Positions 33,384 to 36,126 of a DNA stretch of 36,126 bases are shown in pieces. The notes under the pieces were generated by a model that saw only the letters and a program-made list of their open reading frames with translations, had not been told where the DNA came from and searched no databases. How positions within the stretch are numbered: the stretch's first letter is position 1; each line of letters opens with the position of its first letter. The position numbers were made by a program, and so were the translations under genes. The DNA is from an uncultured Eubacteriales bacterium (GTDB taxonomy: Bacteria; Bacillota; Clostridia; Oscillospirales; Oscillospiraceae): NCBI GenBank assembly GCA_900319465.1, contig ONOL01000016.1, positions 1-36,126 on the forward strand, read 5' to 3'.

Positions 33384-34232
33384 TTATTCTTCAACAAACA
33401 GCACGCCGAGGGTCTTCGGGCCACAGTGGGTGGAGACGGTGCAGCCGGCCAGCGTGTGGTGCAGCTCTTTGCAGCCGGAGAGCTCGAGGACGAGCTTCGA
33501 GAGCTCCGCGATCACCTCCGGGGCGATCTCGCCGGACTCGGTGAGGAAGATATGGCCCGGGCGGATCTTCTTGTCCCTGAGGCGTTCCGTGATATACTGC
33601 CGGTATACGTGCTCGATGCTGCCGCGGTATTTCTTGTAGACGGCGAGCTTCCCGTCCTTCATCTCGAGGCCGGGCTTGAGCTGCAGCAGGTTCGCCGTCA
33701 TGGCCGCGACAGTCGAGCAGCGGCCGCCCTTGCGCATAAACTCCAGCGTATCCAGCACGAAGCTGGTGGAGATCTTGCCGGTCAGGCTCTCCAGATGCGC
33801 CGCGATCTCCTTCGCGCTCATGCCGCGCTCGCGGCACTCCGCCCCCTCGATGGCCAGAAGGCCGATGCCCGTGGAGAGCATGCGGCTGTCCACAACGTAG
33901 ACGCCCTCCAGCTCCTGCGCGGCGAGACGCGCGGAATTGAAGGTGTTGGAGAGCTCGGCGCTGATATCGAGGTGCACGATCTCATAGCCCTGCTTCACAT
34001 AGGGCGTAAAGAAATCCAGAAACTCCTGCATCCCGGGCGCGGAGGTCTTGGGCAGCGTCCCGTCCTTCCGGTAGCGCTCGTACATATCCAGCGGGGTAAA
34101 GCCCTGCCCGTCGCGGAAAACGTCCTCTCCCAGCGTGATGGTCAGGGGGATGATAACGATCTGGAAACGCTCGATCAGCTCGGCGGAGAGATCCACCGTG
34201 CTGTCGGCTGTGATCAATACAGGTTTGTTCAT
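33384..34232 (-). CDS. DegV family fatty-acid-binding protein
   Basis: The 282-residue protein has the DegV fold, which binds a fatty acid and, in staphylococcal FakB, presents it for phosphorylation by FakA. Family motifs are ITADSTVDLS (7-16), LPKTSAPGMQEF (60-71), the central DSRMLSTGIG, and DTLEFMRKGGRCS (about 160-172). No fakA is in the window. Paralogues are common in Firmicutes, each with its own lipid preference. AAGGAG lies nine bases before the ATG, and a promoter with a perfect -10 box lies about 37 bases upstream. Confidence 0.94.
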   Translation of the reverse strand: MNKPVLITADSTVDLSAELIERFQIVIIPLTITLGEDVFRDGQGFTPLDMYERYRKDGTLPKTSAPGMQEFLDFFTPYVKQGYEIVHLDISAELSNTFNSARLAAQELEGVYVVDSRMLSTGIGLLAIEGAECRERGMSAKEIAAHLESLTGKISTSFVLDTLEFMRKGGRCSTVAAMTANLLQLKPGLEMKDGKLAVYKKYRGSIEHVYRQYITERLRDKKIRPGHIFLTESGEIAPEVIAELSKLVLELSGCKELHHTLAGCTVSTHCGPKTLGVLFVEE

Positions 34233-34268
34233 CGTTCAGCACTCCTTGTGTGCATTTTAACATTTTGG

Positions 34269-34297
34269 ATTATAACACGATGGCTTCGCTTTGTCCA
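34269..34297 (-). promoter_or_regulatory. Promoter of the degV gene
   Basis: TGGACA (34292-34297) and a perfect TATAAT (34269-34274) are 17 bp apart on the minus strand. Confidence 0.8.
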
Positions 34298-34415
34298 TCA
34301 AAATGCGCCATGCTTATGACAAAATTTGAGAAAAAGCGGCCTTCCTCCCCTCTTCGCGGGCGGCAGAGCGCTTTGTGCGGGCCATTCTCCCGGCGCTGCG
34401 CGCCGTGCGCCGCCC

Positions 34416-34444
34416 TTTACTTTTTTCCGCTTTTACGATAGAAT
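34416..34444 (+). promoter_or_regulatory. Promoter of the aldolase gene
   Basis: TTTACT (34416-34421) and TAGAAT (34439-34444) are 17 bp apart, about 50 bases before the start codon. A G+C-rich stretch that can fold (34358-34364 with 34409-34415) lies directly upstream. Confidence 0.6.
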
Positions 34445-34495
34445 AAGGAACAGGATGAGAAAAGAAAAACCGAAGGACGGGAATGGAGGGCTCCT

Positions 34496-35245
34496 ATGAG
34501 AAAGACCAGCTTCGGAACCTTTTTTGAGCTTGGCGGGCGCGGCGTCATGGAGAGTCTGGCGCGGACGGGCCTTGACTATGTGATCATTGATACGGAGCAC
34601 GGCTGCTTCTCGGAGGAAACGGCCGCGGACGCCGTCCTCGCCGCCGAGCGCGGCGGGCTGCTGCCCTTCGTCCGGATCGGGGATATTCGCCGCCCCTATG
34701 TTCTGCGTATGCTGGACATCGGTGCGCGGGGTCTGATCGTCCCCAACATCCGCACGCCGGAGGAAGTCCGCGAGCTGGTATCCGCCGCCAAGTTCCCGCC
34801 GCTGGGGAATCGCGGCTTCTGTCCCAACCGCACGACCGGCTGGGGCGCGGACGAGTGGTCGAAGGACGTGCTCTCCTATATGGAAGAATGCAACCGCCGC
34901 TGCCGGCTCATCCCCCAGTGCGAGACGCGCGAGGCGCTGGAGCAGATCGAAGAGATCGCGGCTCTGCCCGGCGTGGACGGGATCTTCGTCGGCCCCTGCG
35001 ACCTGTCCATCGCGCTCGGGGTCCCGCTCCAGTTCGACCATCCCCTGCTGACCGCCGCCGTGGAGCGTATCCTGAAGGCTTGTCGGGACAACGGGAAGGA
35101 GTCGTACATCTTCGCCGGAAATATGCAGGACGCGGTCAAATGGGCCGCCAAGGGCTTTGACAGCGTCACTTACAGCCTCGACGCTTCCGTCTTCATCCAG
35201 GCCTTTCGGGCGCTGGTCGCCCGCTTTCACAGCGCGACGGAGTGA
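34496..35245 (+). CDS. HpcH/HpaI-family aldolase
   Basis: The 249-residue class II pyruvate aldolase-type enzyme reversibly splits 2-keto-hydroxy acids (or a related substrate) with a divalent metal. Seen are DTEHG (32-36), RIGDIRR (60-66), GLIVPNIRT (79-87), PQCETREALEQI (140-151, metal ligand Glu143) and GPCDLSIALG (166-175, Asp169). GGAGG lies six bases before the ATG. It has its own promoter and terminator and no pathway partner nearby, so the substrate stays open. A macrophomate synthase-like or 2-dehydro-3-deoxyglucarate aldolase-like role is equally possible. Confidence 0.92.
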   Translation: MRKTSFGTFFELGGRGVMESLARTGLDYVIIDTEHGCFSEETAADAVLAAERGGLLPFVRIGDIRRPYVLRMLDIGARGLIVPNIRTPEEVRELVSAAKFPPLGNRGFCPNRTTGWGADEWSKDVLSYMEECNRRCRLIPQCETREALEQIEEIAALPGVDGIFVGPCDLSIALGVPLQFDHPLLTAAVERILKACRDNGKESYIFAGNMQDAVKWAAKGFDSVTYSLDASVFIQAFRALVARFHSATE

Positions 35246-35279
35246 CGGCCGGCCGCGGCCCGGAACACACGAAGAAAGA

Positions 35280-35298
35280 GGACGGCCGGCAGCCGTCC
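35280..35298. other. Small hairpin downstream of the aldolase
   Basis: GGACGGC (35280-35286) pairs with GCCGTCC (35292-35298). It precedes the main terminator and has no U-tract in the plus direction. Confidence 0.4.
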
Positions 35299-35311
35299 CG
35301 GCCAAAAAGGC

Positions 35312-35350
35312 AAGCGCCCCGGTTTCCGGGGCGCTTTTCCCTTGTTTTCC
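35312..35350 (+). terminator. Intrinsic terminator of the aldolase gene
   Basis: A perfect 11-pair stem (35312-35322 with 35326-35336) is followed by TTCCCTTGTTTT. Confidence 0.85.
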
Positions 35351-35386
35351 GTCGTTTCGGTATCGTCGCCGCTCTTCCGCGGGCAT

Positions 35387-35600
35387 TTATCCCTGCTCTT
35401 GCCCGTCGTTCCCATCAACGCTTTCGCCCGCTTTGCCGTCCGACGGTTCCGAAGGGGCTTCGCGTTTCGCAAGGAGCTGCTTTCGAATGGCCCAGTAAAT
35501 GATCATGCCCAGCGGGACCGACAGGACGTAGGATTGAATGTTCACGTTGAAGAACAGCAGCGAGAGAAGCGCCTCAACAAACTGGAAGTTGTGTATGGAA
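35387..35600 (-). pseudogene. Probable 3' remnant of a small membrane protein gene
   Basis: An open frame past the GNAT stop encodes a hydrophobic stretch (VEALLSLLFFNVNIQSYVL and PLGMIIYWAIRKQ), then a hydrophilic Glu/Gly/Ser-rich tail ending at 35387. The part that reads like real protein begins immediately after the GNAT gene. The only ATG lies inside that gene and lacks a ribosome binding site. The likeliest reading is the C-terminal half of a membrane protein gene whose 5' part was replaced by the GNAT gene. A translationally coupled small membrane protein of up to 85 residues is the alternative. Confidence 0.4.
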
Positions 35601-36089
35601 TCAGTTTTTGCGAAGTTCCATATAGATTGAGGTTTGCTCCTCATCCTCGGAAATCAGGTACTCCGGAAAGTCTTTCTGCTGAAAGCCAAGCCGCTCATAC
35701 AATGCGATTGCTTTCCTGTTTTCCGGATTCGGATCGACCCACACGATCTCTGCGCCGTTTAGGAACGCTTCTTTGATCGCATGGGAGAGCCCTGCCGTTG
35801 CAATTCCACGTCCCCGTGCAAATCCAAACAATTTTATATCCAGAGCGGCGCTTTGATGCTCTGCGTCGATTTCATAGAACGATTCTCCGCAGTATTTCCC
35901 GTCTTCGAAAATCGAATAGTGGTTTAAAGTCGGTCTGTTCGATTCGATCCACCGAAGCCAGTTCTGCATTCTTTCATCTGTTTCATGCAAACCGTCCGGA
36001 AATCCGACGAACTTCATGACGTCCCCGTCTGCCCAAAGCTGTTGAACGCATTTGATATCCTCAATCGTCGTTTCTTTTATCTCAAGCAT
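35601..36089 (-). CDS. GNAT-family N-acetyltransferase
   Basis: The 162-residue protein has the GNAT fold: the acetyl-CoA pyrophosphate loop ARGRGIATAG (91-100), the preceding strand AALDIKLFG, and the C-terminal NPENRKAIALYERLGF motif. It resembles RimJ/RimL-type acetyltransferases acting on small molecules or protein N-termini; the acceptor is unknown. GGAGG lies seven bases before the ATG. The gene is visibly richer in A+T than the core genes, and the fragment behind it looks truncated, which suggests recent insertion. A possible -10 box (TATATT) is seen at the very right edge. Confidence 0.9.
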   Translation of the reverse strand: MLEIKETTIEDIKCVQQLWADGDVMKFVGFPDGLHETDERMQNWLRWIESNRPTLNHYSIFEDGKYCGESFYEIDAEHQSAALDIKLFGFARGRGIATAGLSHAIKEAFLNGAEIVWVDPNPENRKAIALYERLGFQQKDFPEYLISEDEEQTSIYMELRKN

Positions 36090-36126
36090 TTTAATACCTC
36101 CGCAAATCCCGATTAGTAATATATAA

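Noticed and set aside
34358-34415. A terminator ahead of the aldolase promoter
   Set aside because: The G+C-rich arms can pair, but the upstream degV gene is transcribed away from it, so there is no transcript to end; the T-rich stretch is part of the promoter.

Overview
The window looks like a chromosomal segment of a high-G+C gut Firmicute, most likely an Oscillospirales (Ruminococcaceae/Oscillospiraceae-like) anaerobe. The basis is G+C-rich codon use with AGGAGG-type ribosome binding sites, a sortase-anchored surface protein, a Firmicutes-type tmRNA, a CIRCE heat-shock operator, a K+-dependent membrane pyrophosphatase and short palindromic intergenic repeats of the kind I associate with that group. 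The species cannot be named from sequence alone.

Layout. 1-1.2 kb: the 3' end of an unidentified gene, about 400 bp without a convincing gene, and a visibly A+T-rich TPR-like gene just beyond the 3' end of the tmRNA gene (a possible island edge). 1.2-8.6 kb, minus strand: glgB-glgA-GH13 glucanase-smpB-ppiB-ssrA. This is a glycogen operon with overlapping genes that runs straight into the trans-translation genes. The GH13 protein carries an N-terminal stretch resembling a decayed piece of alpha-glucan phosphorylase. 8.8-11.4 kb, minus: a large cell-wall-anchored protein with a signal peptide, acidic spacer, three X2-like modules and an SPKTG sorting signal. 12.0-16.6 kb, plus: the ion-pumping pyrophosphatase HppA and two tandem CapA-like secreted metallophosphatases.

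16.8-19.7 kb, minus: tatD, an hsp20 gene with an upstream CIRCE element, and an M20 amidohydrolase. The amidohydrolase lies just behind a terminator that ends a polar amino-acid ABC transporter operon (binding protein, permease, ATPase; 19.8-22.2 kb). 22.4-24.9 kb, minus: a znuA-znuC-znuB-type metal transporter. 25.0-33.3 kb, plus: a LOG-family hydrolase, then recJ-relA/spoT-dtd-metallo-beta-lactamase-fold hydrolase, three tandem copies of a 64-bp palindrome-containing repeat, a sugar nucleotidyltransferase and galE. 33.4-36.1 kb: a degV gene (minus), an HpcH/HpaI aldolase (plus), a fragment of a membrane protein gene, and an A+T-richer GNAT acetyltransferase (minus).

How the genes work together: glgA and glgB make and branch glycogen and the GH13 enzyme probably trims it. 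smpB, ssrA and dtd are translation quality-control functions. relA/spoT sets the stringent response. The binding-protein transporter and M20 enzyme could form an uptake-plus-hydrolysis pathway for an amino-acid conjugate. The nucleotidyltransferase and GalE supply sugar nucleotides for surface polymers, which may connect to the CapA proteins. Most genes are conventional. The points most worth a second look are the phosphorylase-like N-terminus on the GH13 enzyme, two unrelated genes sharing a terminator-plus-Shine-Dalgarno leader, two promoters whose -35 box sits in the loop of an upstream terminator, and the 64-bp repeat array placed against a ribosome binding site.
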